Assembly: GCA_002379985.1 (NCBI GenBank)
Contig: DFVG01000002.1
Span: forward strand, 1-12,551
Reading direction: 5' to 3'
DNA: 12,551 nt
DNA from: Flavobacteriaceae bacterium UBA4166
GTDB lineage: Bacteria; Bacteroidota; Bacteroidia; Flavobacteriales; Flavobacteriaceae
A program made the translations under genes and the position numbers. The notes under the pieces were generated by a model. That model ran no database searches and was not told where the DNA came from. It saw only the letters and a list, made by a program, of their open reading frames with translations. The first letter of the stretch is position 1; every line of letters begins with the position of its first letter. This document shows, piece by piece, positions 7,468-12,551 of this stretch.

Positions 7468-8871
7468 CTAAAATGTTTCAGCGATTTCCAGTGCTTTATG
7501 AAGGGCACCCAATTTGTTATATACTTCTTCCAGTTCTTTGTCGGGTTGACTATCGGAAACAACGCCGGCTCCCGCTTGATAGTATAAGGTGTGGTTTTTA
7601 CTAACAAAAGATCTAATGATAATGGCATGGTTAAAGTTTCCGTCAAAATCCATAAAACCAATGGCGCCGCCATAAAATTCGCGGGCGTGTGGTTCGTATT
7701 CAGATAATAATTGAAGGGCTTTCGGTTTTGGCGCTCCGCTCAAGGTGCCTGCCGGGAAAGTGTCTGCTACAATTTGCAGGGTAGAAGTTTCCGGTTTTTT
7801 GGTAGCGGTAACTTTGCTAACCAAGTGGATCACATGTGAAAAATACTGCACTTCCTTATATGTATCTACAGAAACATTCGTACCGTGTCTGCTCAGGTCG
7901 TTTCTTGCCAGATCAACGAGCATCACATGTTCGCTATTTTCTTTAGGATCAGCAGCAAGGTCTTGTGCGAGTTTCGCGTCTTTCGTGTCGTTTCCGGTGC
8001 GTTTAAAGGTGCCTGCAATGGGATGAATTTCTGCCACGCCTTCGGAAACGACGAGCTGCGCTTCCGGAGAGCTTCCAAAAATTTTAAAATTTCCGTAGTC
8101 AAAAAAGAAGAGATAGGGAGACGGATTTACAGAACGCAGTGCCCGATACACATTGAACTCATCTCCTGAGAAGTCTTGTGAAAAACGTTTACTGGGCACC
8201 ATTTGAAATACGTCCCCTCTCGCACAATGCGCTTGGCATGTGGCTACTAGCTTTTTATAGGTTTCATCTGTGGTGGCGGTGTTTGTATCTCCTTTTCGCT
8301 GAAATGAAAACTCCGTTACCGGATGCGATTGCAGCAACTGTAAGATCGCTTCTAAATTGCTTTCTTGTTCGTAACAGTGCGCGAATACGTAAGCCTCATT
8401 ATTGAAATGGTTGATCGCAATGATGTTCTGGTATACCGCATAATAGGCATCTGGAAGTTCGAGTTGTTTCGGTTGTTTTTTCAAGGACACCGACTCAAAA
8501 TAGCGTACCGCATCATAGCTTAAATATCCAAAGAGGCCGTTGTGAATAAATTTTAGTTCAGGATCTTTTGTAACGTCAAATTGCTGTGAGAATGCTTGAA
8601 GGGCTGAAACGACCGCTTTGGAATCATCAATATTTGTTTGCACTTCGGAACCGTCTGGATAGGTGCGAGAGATCTTTTCGTTGGCAATGGAAATAGAAGC
8701 AATAGGATTGCAGCAGATATAGCTGAAGCTGTTGTCGTTGGCGTGGTAGTCGCTACTTTCTAACAGAATACTGTTGGGAAACCTATCTCTTATCTTCAGA
8801 TAGGCAGAAACCGGCGTAAGCGTATCGGCTAACAGCTTTCTTCGATAGGTGGTTAATGTATATTTTTTCAT
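7468..8871 (-). CDS. trpE: Anthranilate synthase component I
   Basis: It converts chorismate plus ammonia to anthranilate, the committed step, in complex with TrpG. I chose the ATG at 8871 (MKKYTLTTYRRKL, 467 residues); a TTG nine bases upstream (8880) is an in-frame alternative that I consider unlikely. The N-terminal LLES motif (about residues 36-39), which in studied enzymes forms part of the tryptophan feedback site, is kept. C-terminal chorismate-binding motifs are PIAGTFKRTG, VMLVDLARNDLSR, LSGAPKPKALQLL, FYGGAIGFMDFDGN and YQAGAGVVSDSQPDKE with the following E-E-V-Y-N-K. PIAGT is typical of anthranilate synthase. It is the first structural gene of the operon; its ATG lies 18 nt after the end of the attenuator U-run, so its transcription depends on that attenuator. 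Confidence 0.97.
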   Translation of the reverse strand: MKKYTLTTYRRKLLADTLTPVSAYLKIRDRFPNSILLESSDYHANDNSFSYICCNPIASISIANEKISRTYPDGSEVQTNIDDSKAVVSALQAFSQQFDVTKDPELKFIHNGLFGYLSYDAVRYFESVSLKKQPKQLELPDAYYAVYQNIIAINHFNNEAYVFAHCYEQESNLEAILQLLQSHPVTEFSFQRKGDTNTATTDETYKKLVATCQAHCARGDVFQMVPSKRFSQDFSGDEFNVYRALRSVNPSPYLFFFDYGNFKIFGSSPEAQLVVSEGVAEIHPIAGTFKRTGNDTKDAKLAQDLAADPKENSEHVMLVDLARNDLSRHGTNVSVDTYKEVQYFSHVIHLVSKVTATKKPETSTLQIVADTFPAGTLSGAPKPKALQLLSEYEPHAREFYGGAIGFMDFDGNFNHAIIIRSFVSKNHTLYYQAGAGVVSDSQPDKELEEVYNKLGALHKALEIAETF

Positions 8872-8888
8872 TGTGATCAATTATTTCT

Positions 8889-8921
8889 AAAAAAAAAGCC
8901 TGTCGCGAAGGACAGGCTTTT
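8889..8921 (-). terminator. trp attenuator terminator (segments 3:4)
   Basis: Read on the minus strand, AAAAGCCTGTC (8921-8911) pairs with GACAGGCTTTT (8904-8894) around a 6-nt loop CTTCGC, followed by nine T's (8897-8889, partly in the stem). It sits between the leader peptide and trpE with no gene ending immediately before it except the leader ORF, which marks it as an attenuator. It can also serve as the terminator for transcripts coming through yceI. Confidence 0.93.
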
Positions 8922-8970
8922 CTGGTATGGTATGCATACAGGGTGTCGGCTTCACGAAAGGGTTCGTAAA
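8889..8970 (-). promoter_or_regulatory. trp operon attenuator: alternative RNA hairpins
   Basis: Three mutually exclusive pairings can be read on the minus strand. Hairpin 1:2 is TTTACGAA (8970-8963) with TTCGTGAA (8958-8951), 8 bp with one G-U and a CCCT loop, placed just after the Trp codons. Antiterminator 2:3 is 8961-8944 with 8914-8899: three pairs (CC and U with A and GG), one mismatch, TCGTGAAG with CTTCGCGA (8 bp, one G-U), a CC bulge, then GACA with TGTC, 15 pairs in all. Terminator 3:4 is 8921-8911 with 8904-8894. A ribosome stalled on the Trp codons would cover segment 1 and free segment 2 to block the terminator. A ribosome reaching the TGA (8954-8952) would cover segment 2 and allow termination. 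Pairings were read by eye; energies were not computed. Confidence 0.88.
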
Positions 8971-9008
8971 TTATTCCACCACCAAGTATGTTGTTTGTTC
9001 AATTTCAT
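8952..9008 (-). CDS. trpL: trp operon leader peptide with three tandem Trp codons
   Basis: The ORF encodes MKLNKQHTWWWNNLRTLS (18 residues, TGA stop). The three consecutive TGG codons occupy 8984-8976. It begins 10 nt after a good Bacteroidetes -7 box and ends inside segment 2 of the attenuator. Tryptophan is the rarest amino acid, so three in a row in an 18-codon ORF immediately before a terminator and the trp operon is not expected by chance. Its job is regulatory: low Trp-tRNA stalls the ribosome at the Trp codons and favours the antiterminator, so trpE onward is transcribed. No Shine-Dalgarno is seen before the ATG. The peptide itself probably has no function. Confidence 0.9.
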   Translation of the reverse strand: MKLNKQHTWWWNNLRTLS

Positions 9009-9017
9009 TTCAGATTT

Positions 9018-9047
9018 CAAAGATAGGAATCCGTTTTAAATTGACAA
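9018..9047 (-). promoter_or_regulatory. Bacteroidetes-type promoter of the trp operon
   Basis: On the minus strand TTG (9047-9045) is followed by 19 nt and TATCTTTG (9025-9018), a full match to the TAnnTTTG -7 consensus of Bacteroidetes housekeeping promoters. The -33 element lies 7 nt after the yceI stop. Transcription would begin around 9011-9014, only a few bases before the leader peptide ATG (9008). Confidence 0.8.
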
Positions 9048-9053
9048 GGGTTT

Positions 9054-9626
9054 TTAGAATTTTAAGGTTACATCCAATTCAAAATTGTCTGAAATGGTGT
9101 TGTCTCCTAGGTTGTCAAAGAAACTACCGCTTCCATAACGAACATTGAATTTGGTACGATCGATTTTTAAGCTTGTGGTCGCCATATTGTCGGTCATATC
9201 CATATCAAAGGTAATCGGCAAGGTGGTCCCTTTAATGGTAATGTCGCCACTTACCATATACCCATCTGCATTTTTCGCAGCCGAGTTGATCACTAACGTA
9301 GCGGTTGGGTGTTGTTCCACACCAAAGAAATCGTCGCTTTTTAGGTGACCTTCTAGTTTTCCTTTGCTTTCGCCTTTAAGATCGGTTACAGTAATAGAGG
9401 TCATGTCTACTACAAATTTTCCTCCGGTAAGGTTGTTTCCGTCCATTTCAAAATAACCTTCTTGAAGGTTGATGGTCCCGTTGTGAGAGCCTAAAACTTT
9501 TTTACCTTTCCATTCAATAGTACTTTCTGTTACGTTCATTTTTTTAATTGTTTTTGTTGGGTTTGTAAAAGCAGCAGTTAGTATAACAGTTGCTGCGAGC
9601 ACGGTGGTTTTTAAAATAGTTTTCAT
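9054..9626 (-). CDS. YceI family periplasmic protein
   Basis: It has 190 residues with an N-terminal signal peptide (MKTILKTTVLAATVILTAAF, residues 1-20; cleavage around 20-24), so it is exported. The rest fits the YceI lipocalin-like beta-barrel: the start ESTIEWKGKKVLGSHNG, then GKFVVDMTSITVTDL, LKSDDFFGVEQHPTATL, the GDITIKGTTLPITFDM strand pair, and KIDRTKFNVRYGSGSFFDNLGDNTISDNFEL at the end. Known members bind polyisoprenoid or other amphiphilic ligands, and some are stress- or pH-inducible. The ligand here cannot be told. It follows marR by 16 nt on the same strand, so a marR-yceI operon is likely. No terminator separates it from the trp promoter that begins 7 nt after its stop. Confidence 0.92.
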   Translation of the reverse strand: MKTILKTTVLAATVILTAAFTNPTKTIKKMNVTESTIEWKGKKVLGSHNGTINLQEGYFEMDGNNLTGGKFVVDMTSITVTDLKGESKGKLEGHLKSDDFFGVEQHPTATLVINSAAKNADGYMVSGDITIKGTTLPITFDMDMTDNMATTSLKIDRTKFNVRYGSGSFFDNLGDNTISDNFELDVTLKF

Positions 9627-9642
9627 AGTGTAAAGTTTGTGT

Positions 9643-10107
9643 TTATAAGTGTTTATCGTTGTTTCTCATTTTATCCAAAAGGAGATTTAAGGTCTCCAAT
9701 TCTTTTGCTGTCAGATGTTGTGTTATTTCTTTATTGTGATGTTCAATAATCGGATCTAACGAGCTCAAGAGTTCCATACCTTCTGAAGTGATGAAAAGTT
9801 CAATCTTGCGTCTGTTTTGTTGGCAAACCTGTCGTTTTACCAAAGACTTTTTCACCAATTTATCGATCAAACGTGTGGTGTTGCTACTTCTGTCAATCAT
9901 TCGTTCCTGAACCGTCATTACATTCGCCGGCTTTCCTTTTTGTCCGCGCAAAATTCGCAACACGTTATATTGTTGCATGGTAAGATCATTTTCTTTGAAA
10001 TGCGTTGCGGTAGCTTCTAGATACCGAGATGTATACAAGACATTGATCACTGCCTTATTTCTAGGTTCCATGGGTGCTGTCGTTTTGATCGCTTTTTCAA
10101 TGCTCAT
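9643..10107 (-). CDS. MarR family winged-helix transcriptional regulator
   Basis: It has 154 residues. The N-terminal dimerisation helix leads into a winged helix-turn-helix (about residues 40-110): LTMQQYNVLRILRG, the MTVQERMIDRSSNTTRLIDKLVKKSLV stretch containing the recognition helix, and the wing VKRQVCQQNRRKIELFITSEG, then a C-terminal dimer helix (LTAKELETLNLLLDKMRNN). The wing keeps the Arg-Arg of the usual DxxDRR motif but has Cys95 and Asn in place of the acidic residues. This is its only cysteine, so a redox role is conceivable but unproven. It is followed 16 nt later by yceI, its most likely target, and it faces the thioredoxin-like pair divergently. A palindrome in the shared upstream region suggests autoregulation. 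Confidence 0.93.
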   Translation of the reverse strand: MSIEKAIKTTAPMEPRNKAVINVLYTSRYLEATATHFKENDLTMQQYNVLRILRGQKGKPANVMTVQERMIDRSSNTTRLIDKLVKKSLVKRQVCQQNRRKIELFITSEGMELLSSLDPIIEHHNKEITQHLTAKELETLNLLLDKMRNNDKHL

Positions 10108-10122
10108 AATTGTACCAACAAT

Positions 10123-10160
10123 ATTTGTACATACAAATGTAATGCAATTTTTGAATCCAA
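10123..10160 (-). promoter_or_regulatory. marR promoter with overlapping palindromic operator candidate
   Basis: A perfect inverted repeat ATTTGTA-CA-TACAAAT (10123-10138) overlaps a minus-strand TACATTTG (10141-10134), which matches the TAnnTTTG -7 box. A TTG at 10160-10158 is 16 nt upstream of the box, shorter than the usual 19-21, so the -33 assignment is weak. The palindrome starts 16 nt before the marR ATG. A MarR dimer bound here would block transcription. The operator role is inferred from symmetry and position. Confidence 0.5.
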
Positions 10161-10263
10161 TACGTTATTTAACAAAATTTTGAGAGTAGGAGAATAAGTG
10201 GATTTTGTTGGGTATATGTTAAATAGGTTTCGCAATCCTAACGCTTTTACTACTTTTAATCCT

Positions 10264-10812
10264 ATGATAAAGAGAATGTTTGTTTTGCTTACGGTGTTAC
10301 TGTTTTCTTTTAGCTGCGCTGAAAAAAAAGAAGAAAATGTTACAGGGGCTATTGCGGAAACGTCTAACGTAGCTGAGAATAAGCCGACTTCAGAAGTTGT
10401 AATTCCTAGCTATGATTTTACGGAATTTGAGGAACGATACCTCCAGCCTGAAGACGAGACCACCTATGTTATTAATTTCTGGGCAACATGGTGCAAACCT
10501 TGCATCGAGGAAATGCCGGCCTTTGAAGCACTTCGGGAACACTATGAAGATAAGAATGTGAAAGTGATCTTGGTAAGTTTGGACCTTCCCAAGTTGCTCG
10601 AAAAACAAGTAGTTCCTTTTGTTGAAAAAAAGGGTTTACAGTCGGAAGTAATTTTATTGGACGATCCGGATGCGAATACTTGGATTCCCAAGGTGGCAGA
10701 GGAGTGGTCTGGCGCCATTCCGGCAACCTTAATTATCAAAGGGGAGCAACGCCAATTTTATGAGCAATCCTTTACTTACGAAACTTTAGAAAAAGCTGTT
10801 AATTCAATTTAA
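10264..10812 (+). CDS. TlpA-like thioredoxin-fold lipoprotein
   Basis: The frame extends upstream to a GTG at 10198, but I chose the ATG at 10264 because it begins a clean lipoprotein signal, MIKRMFVLLTVLLFSFSC, with lipid-attachment Cys18 (182 residues; an ATG at 10279 is also possible). After a low-complexity linker (about 20-45) comes a thioredoxin fold: NFWATWCKPCIEEMPAFEAL with redox Cys77/Cys80, and the cis-Pro in SGAIPATLII (Pro153). The TlpA/ResA-type WCxPC suggests a membrane-tethered periplasmic thiol-disulfide reductase; the partner is unknown. It is followed 6 nt later by another thioredoxin-fold gene, so the two are probably co-transcribed. A weak -7-like TAGGTTTC lies at 10224-10231, with TTTTG 16 nt before it. 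Confidence 0.9.
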   Translation: MIKRMFVLLTVLLFSFSCAEKKEENVTGAIAETSNVAENKPTSEVVIPSYDFTEFEERYLQPEDETTYVINFWATWCKPCIEEMPAFEALREHYEDKNVKVILVSLDLPKLLEKQVVPFVEKKGLQSEVILLDDPDANTWIPKVAEEWSGAIPATLIIKGEQRQFYEQSFTYETLEKAVNSI

Positions 10813-10818
10813 AATACT

Positions 10819-11454
10819 ATGAAATCAAAAAGACACCTTAGCGCTATATTAATCGCATTTGTGTGTGTAGCCACCTTAACTGCTTTTATTGCAGCACCTT
10901 CAAATAATAAAGGGTATAGCATTGGAGATACCGCAGCGTCTATCAATTTATTAAATGTAGACGGAACGATGGTTTCTTATTCCGATTACCCTAATGCCAA
11001 TGGATTTATCGTAATATTTACCTGTAATACCTGTCCGTATGCAGTAGCTAGTGAAGATCGTATCAATGCATTGGATGCCGAATTTAAACCGAAAGGTTAT
11101 CCTGTAATAGCGATCAATCCTAATGATCCGGAATTACAGCCTGCAGACACGTATGAGTTGATGCAAGAAAAAGCCGAAGAAAAGAATTTTACGTTCCCTT
11201 ATTTATATGATAAGACCAATACTGTATATGCGCAGTATGGTGCTACCAAGACACCACATGTTTATATTTTAGACAAAAAGCAGAGCGGAAAACTCATTGT
11301 TGAATATATAGGAGCAATCGATGATAATGTTCGCGATGGTGACAACGTGAAAGAGCGCTTTGCTGCGAATGCCGTGAACGAATTACTGGCCGGAAAGGAA
11401 GTAACCGTTAAAGAAACGCGAGCTATTGGTTGCTCTGTAAAACAAGCAAAATAG
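10819..11454 (+). CDS. Exported thioredoxin-fold redoxin (AhpC/TSA-like, CNTC motif)
   Basis: It has 211 residues with a hydrophobic N-terminal signal or anchor (residues 5-25, ending AFIAAPS). The redoxin fold follows: YSIGDTAASINLLNVDG, then IVIFTCNTCPYAVASEDR with Cys69/Cys72, AINPNDPELQPADTYE, FPYLYDKTNTVYAQYGATKTPHVYILD (Thr145-Pro146 as the cis-Pro position), and YIGAIDDNVRD. A conserved-looking C-terminal RAIGCSVK carries a third Cys (205). It resembles the redoxin family with a FxCNxCP active site, related to AhpC/TSA proteins. The substrate is unknown; peroxidase or thiol-transfer roles are both possible. It is probably the second gene of an operon with the TlpA-like lipoprotein and is closed by a terminator. 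Confidence 0.9.
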   Translation: MKSKRHLSAILIAFVCVATLTAFIAAPSNNKGYSIGDTAASINLLNVDGTMVSYSDYPNANGFIVIFTCNTCPYAVASEDRINALDAEFKPKGYPVIAINPNDPELQPADTYELMQEKAEEKNFTFPYLYDKTNTVYAQYGATKTPHVYILDKKQSGKLIVEYIGAIDDNVRDGDNVKERFAANAVNELLAGKEVTVKETRAIGCSVKQAK

Positions 11455-11474
11455 CATAATTCAACTTGAAATAT

Positions 11475-11512
11475 AAAGGGCTGTCAATGACGACAGCTCT
11501 TTTTGTTTTTTT
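11475..11512 (+). terminator. Rho-independent terminator after the redoxin gene
   Basis: AGGGCTGTC (11477-11485) pairs with GACAGCTCT (11492-11500) with one G-U pair and a 6-nt loop, followed by TTTTGTTTTTTT. It starts about 20 nt after the redoxin stop. Confidence 0.88.
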
Positions 11513-11514
11513 AG

Positions 11515-11522
11515 TACTTTTG
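11515..11522 (+). promoter_or_regulatory. -7 promoter box of the rhodanese gene
   Basis: TACTTTTG matches TAnnTTTG exactly and lies 18 nt before the rhodanese ATG, straight after the preceding terminator. I find no convincing TTG -33 element at the usual distance, so this rests on the -7 box and position alone. Confidence 0.45.
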
Positions 11523-11539
11523 AATCAAACTCATGTATC

Positions 11540-11851
11540 ATGCAAGAATTAAATCAGGAAGACTTTGCCGCTCAGCTAAAACGAGATGATCAAGCGGTTT
11601 TATTAGATGTCCGTACCGACGCAGAGGTAGCTGAAGGGTATATTCCCAATGCACAACAACTCAACATTCTTAACTCGGGCTATTTCATGGAGGAAGCGAA
11701 GAAGCTAGATCCTAACAAAAATTATTATATCTATTGTAGATCGGGCGGAAGAAGTGCACAAGCTTGCATGCTGTTGGATTCTCTAGGGGCTCAGAATACG
11801 TACAATTTGATTGGTGGTTTTAGCGAGTGGAAAGGCGATCGTACTTCGTAA
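11540..11851 (+). CDS. Single-domain rhodanese-like protein
   Basis: It has 103 residues, the usual size for a single-domain rhodanese, with no signal peptide, so it is cytoplasmic. It shows LLDVRTDAEVAEGYIPNAQQLNI (the DVR..E...G.I.xA signature), and the active-site loop YCRSGGRSAQA with catalytic Cys66. The six-residue loop CRSGGR resembles active sulfurtransferases. It ends in NLIGGFSEWKG, typical of the family. It probably carries a persulfide in sulfur transfer, but donor and acceptor are unknown. It has its own promoter-like box and no clear terminator before the next gene 119 nt later. Confidence 0.93.
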   Translation: MQELNQEDFAAQLKRDDQAVLLDVRTDAEVAEGYIPNAQQLNILNSGYFMEEAKKLDPNKNYYIYCRSGGRSAQACMLLDSLGAQNTYNLIGGFSEWKGDRTS

Positions 11852-11970
11852 TACTATTCCTTAAAAAATTAACAAGTGATACTGAAGTGGGTTAAATTGA
11901 CGCTAAACTCCTCTTCATAGCATGCTTACCGGTTATTTCATAGTTATATTTAATAGCAAATCGTATCGCT

Positions 11971-12354
11971 ATGAAAAATCAACAGCAACTTATACAGGAG
12001 GAAATGAGAAAACTCATAACGAAGAGTTGTATTCCAACAACCACCGGAACTACGGTTTTTACTCCTTTCCATAAAAATTTATTGAAGTATTATTTTGATG
12101 TGGCCGATGTGACTATTGACTATGACCGAAAGTCACTTTTTTTGTGGACCTCCAATCACAGCGGACTCGATCAAGATGCGTCTCTATACCGATTGAATGA
12201 TGCCATCCCATTACGGATATCGTATGACAATCTAGAGGAAACCCTCAAGGGATGTTTAGACGATCGAACGAACTCTATTCGATTTTACCGCTCGCTATTG
12301 TTCCACTACAATAATGTAGAACAAACCATTCCTCGTAATGCGATGACGGCATAA
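11971..12354 (+). CDS. Hypothetical protein, 127 residues
   Basis: I do not recognise the family. It is a soluble-looking protein with no signal peptide or membrane segment. It starts MKNQQQLIQEEMRKLITKSC and has a charged, aromatic-rich middle (FHKNLLKYYFDVADVTIDYD, then SLFLWTSNHSGLDQD), and a C-terminal half with two Cys in total. Codon use looks like the neighbours. It starts 119 nt after the rhodanese, has a TATATTTA (11945-11952) resembling a -7 box, and is followed within 25 nt by a strong terminator; together these support a real, separately transcribed gene. It could be lineage-restricted. Confidence 0.7.
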   Translation: MKNQQQLIQEEMRKLITKSCIPTTTGTTVFTPFHKNLLKYYFDVADVTIDYDRKSLFLWTSNHSGLDQDASLYRLNDAIPLRISYDNLEETLKGCLDDRTNSIRFYRSLLFHYNNVEQTIPRNAMTA

Positions 12355-12375
12355 TCATCGATCAAATAAAAATCT

Positions 12376-12405
12376 AAAAAACCACGCGAGTATGCGTGGT
12401 TTTTT
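12376..12405 (+). terminator. Rho-independent terminator after the hypothetical gene
   Basis: AAAAAACCACGC (12376-12387) pairs perfectly with GCGTGGTTTTTT (12394-12405) around a 6-nt loop GAGTAT. The symmetric A/T flanks allow it to work on either strand. Confidence 0.9.
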
Positions 12406-12489
12406 AGTTTCTAAATAATAGAAAAAAAGATGCAAGAAAATAGAAAATTGAGTATTGAGAATCAAGCAGCACAATTTTATAAACTACGT

Positions 12490-12551
12490 GTCTTACATCT
12501 TATGTCTAGTGTCTTACGTCTTACGTCTTATGTCTAGTGTCTTACGTCTTA
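12490..12551. repeat. Heptad tandem repeat with 28-bp higher-order period (continues past window)
   Basis: Nine 7-bp units start at 12490, 12497, 12504, 12511, 12518, 12525, 12532, 12539 and 12546. They are variants of GTCTTAC: GTCTTAC, ATCTTAT, GTCTAGT, GTCTTAC, GTCTTAC, GTCTTAT, GTCTAGT, GTCTTAC, GTCTTA. The four-unit block at 12497-12524 recurs at 12525-12551 with one difference at the first base. The array is cut by the window end. Confidence 0.9.

Noticed and set aside
8872..8880. TTG at 8880 as the trpE start
   Set aside because: The ATG at 8871 begins the conserved-looking MKKYTLTTYRRKL; the extra three residues add nothing and TTG is a rare start.
8889..8970. Trp riboswitch, T-box or TRAP-type control instead of a leader-peptide attenuator
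   Set aside because: There is no T-box sequence or specifier stem and no run of spaced GAG/UAG triplets for TRAP, whereas the Trp-codon leader ORF and alternative pairings explain the region directly.
10198..10263. N-terminal extension of the TlpA-like protein from a GTG at 10198
   Set aside because: It would bury the lipoprotein signal and lipobox Cys behind 22 residues; the ATG at 10264 gives a proper lipoprotein.
12430..12537. Short + strand ORF (35 codons) after the last terminator
   Set aside because: Its second half is made of the heptad repeat, it has no promoter or family match, and the AT-rich start looks like low-complexity intergenic sequence.

Overview
The window looks like the chromosome of a Bacteroidota member, most likely a marine Flavobacteriaceae-type organism. 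The supporting signs are a secreted protein ending in a type IX secretion (T9SS) C-terminal sorting domain, promoters of the Bacteroidetes form (TTG, about 19 nt, then TAnnTTTG), almost no Shine-Dalgarno sequences, and a trpEGDCFBA gene order. This is inference from sequence features; no database search was possible.

Layout. Positions 2-2386 (+) hold the 3' part of a large, acidic, multi-domain secreted protein (three P/proprotein-convertase-like domains, an HYR-like domain, a T9SS tail), closed by a strong hairpin terminator at 2412-2445 that lies between convergent genes. Positions 8871 down to 2461 (-) hold a complete, tightly packed tryptophan operon, trpE-trpG-trpD-trpC-trpF-trpB-trpA. 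Junctions are 1-2 nt gaps or 4-20 nt overlaps, except trpB-trpA, where a hairpin-rich REP-like element of about 95 bp sits in a 112-nt gap. Positions 9018-8889 (-) hold what I consider the key discovery: a full ribosome-mediated trp attenuator. It has a Bacteroidetes-type promoter, an 18-residue leader peptide with three consecutive Trp codons (MKLNKQHTWWWNNLRTLS), a hairpin just after the Trp codons, an alternative antiterminator pairing, and a 10-11 bp terminator followed by nine U's, just ahead of trpE.

Upstream of trp on the same strand is a marR-yceI pair (regulator and periplasmic YceI-family protein). Its promoter region at about 10123-10160 carries a perfect 7-bp-arm palindrome overlapping the -7 box, a plausible autoregulatory operator. 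Divergently on the + strand come a TlpA-like thioredoxin lipoprotein and, 6 nt later, an exported redoxin with a CNTC motif, closed by a terminator. A single-domain rhodanese and an unrecognised 127-residue protein with its own terminator follow. The window ends inside a heptad-based tandem repeat (GTCTTAC-like units in a 28-bp higher-order period).

Working together: the seven trp enzymes convert chorismate to tryptophan. Control appears double: leader-peptide attenuation of transcription, and probable feedback inhibition of TrpE, whose LLES tryptophan-site motif is retained. The thioredoxin-like pair and rhodanese suggest an envelope thiol and sulfur redox neighbourhood, but their exact roles cannot be read from sequence.
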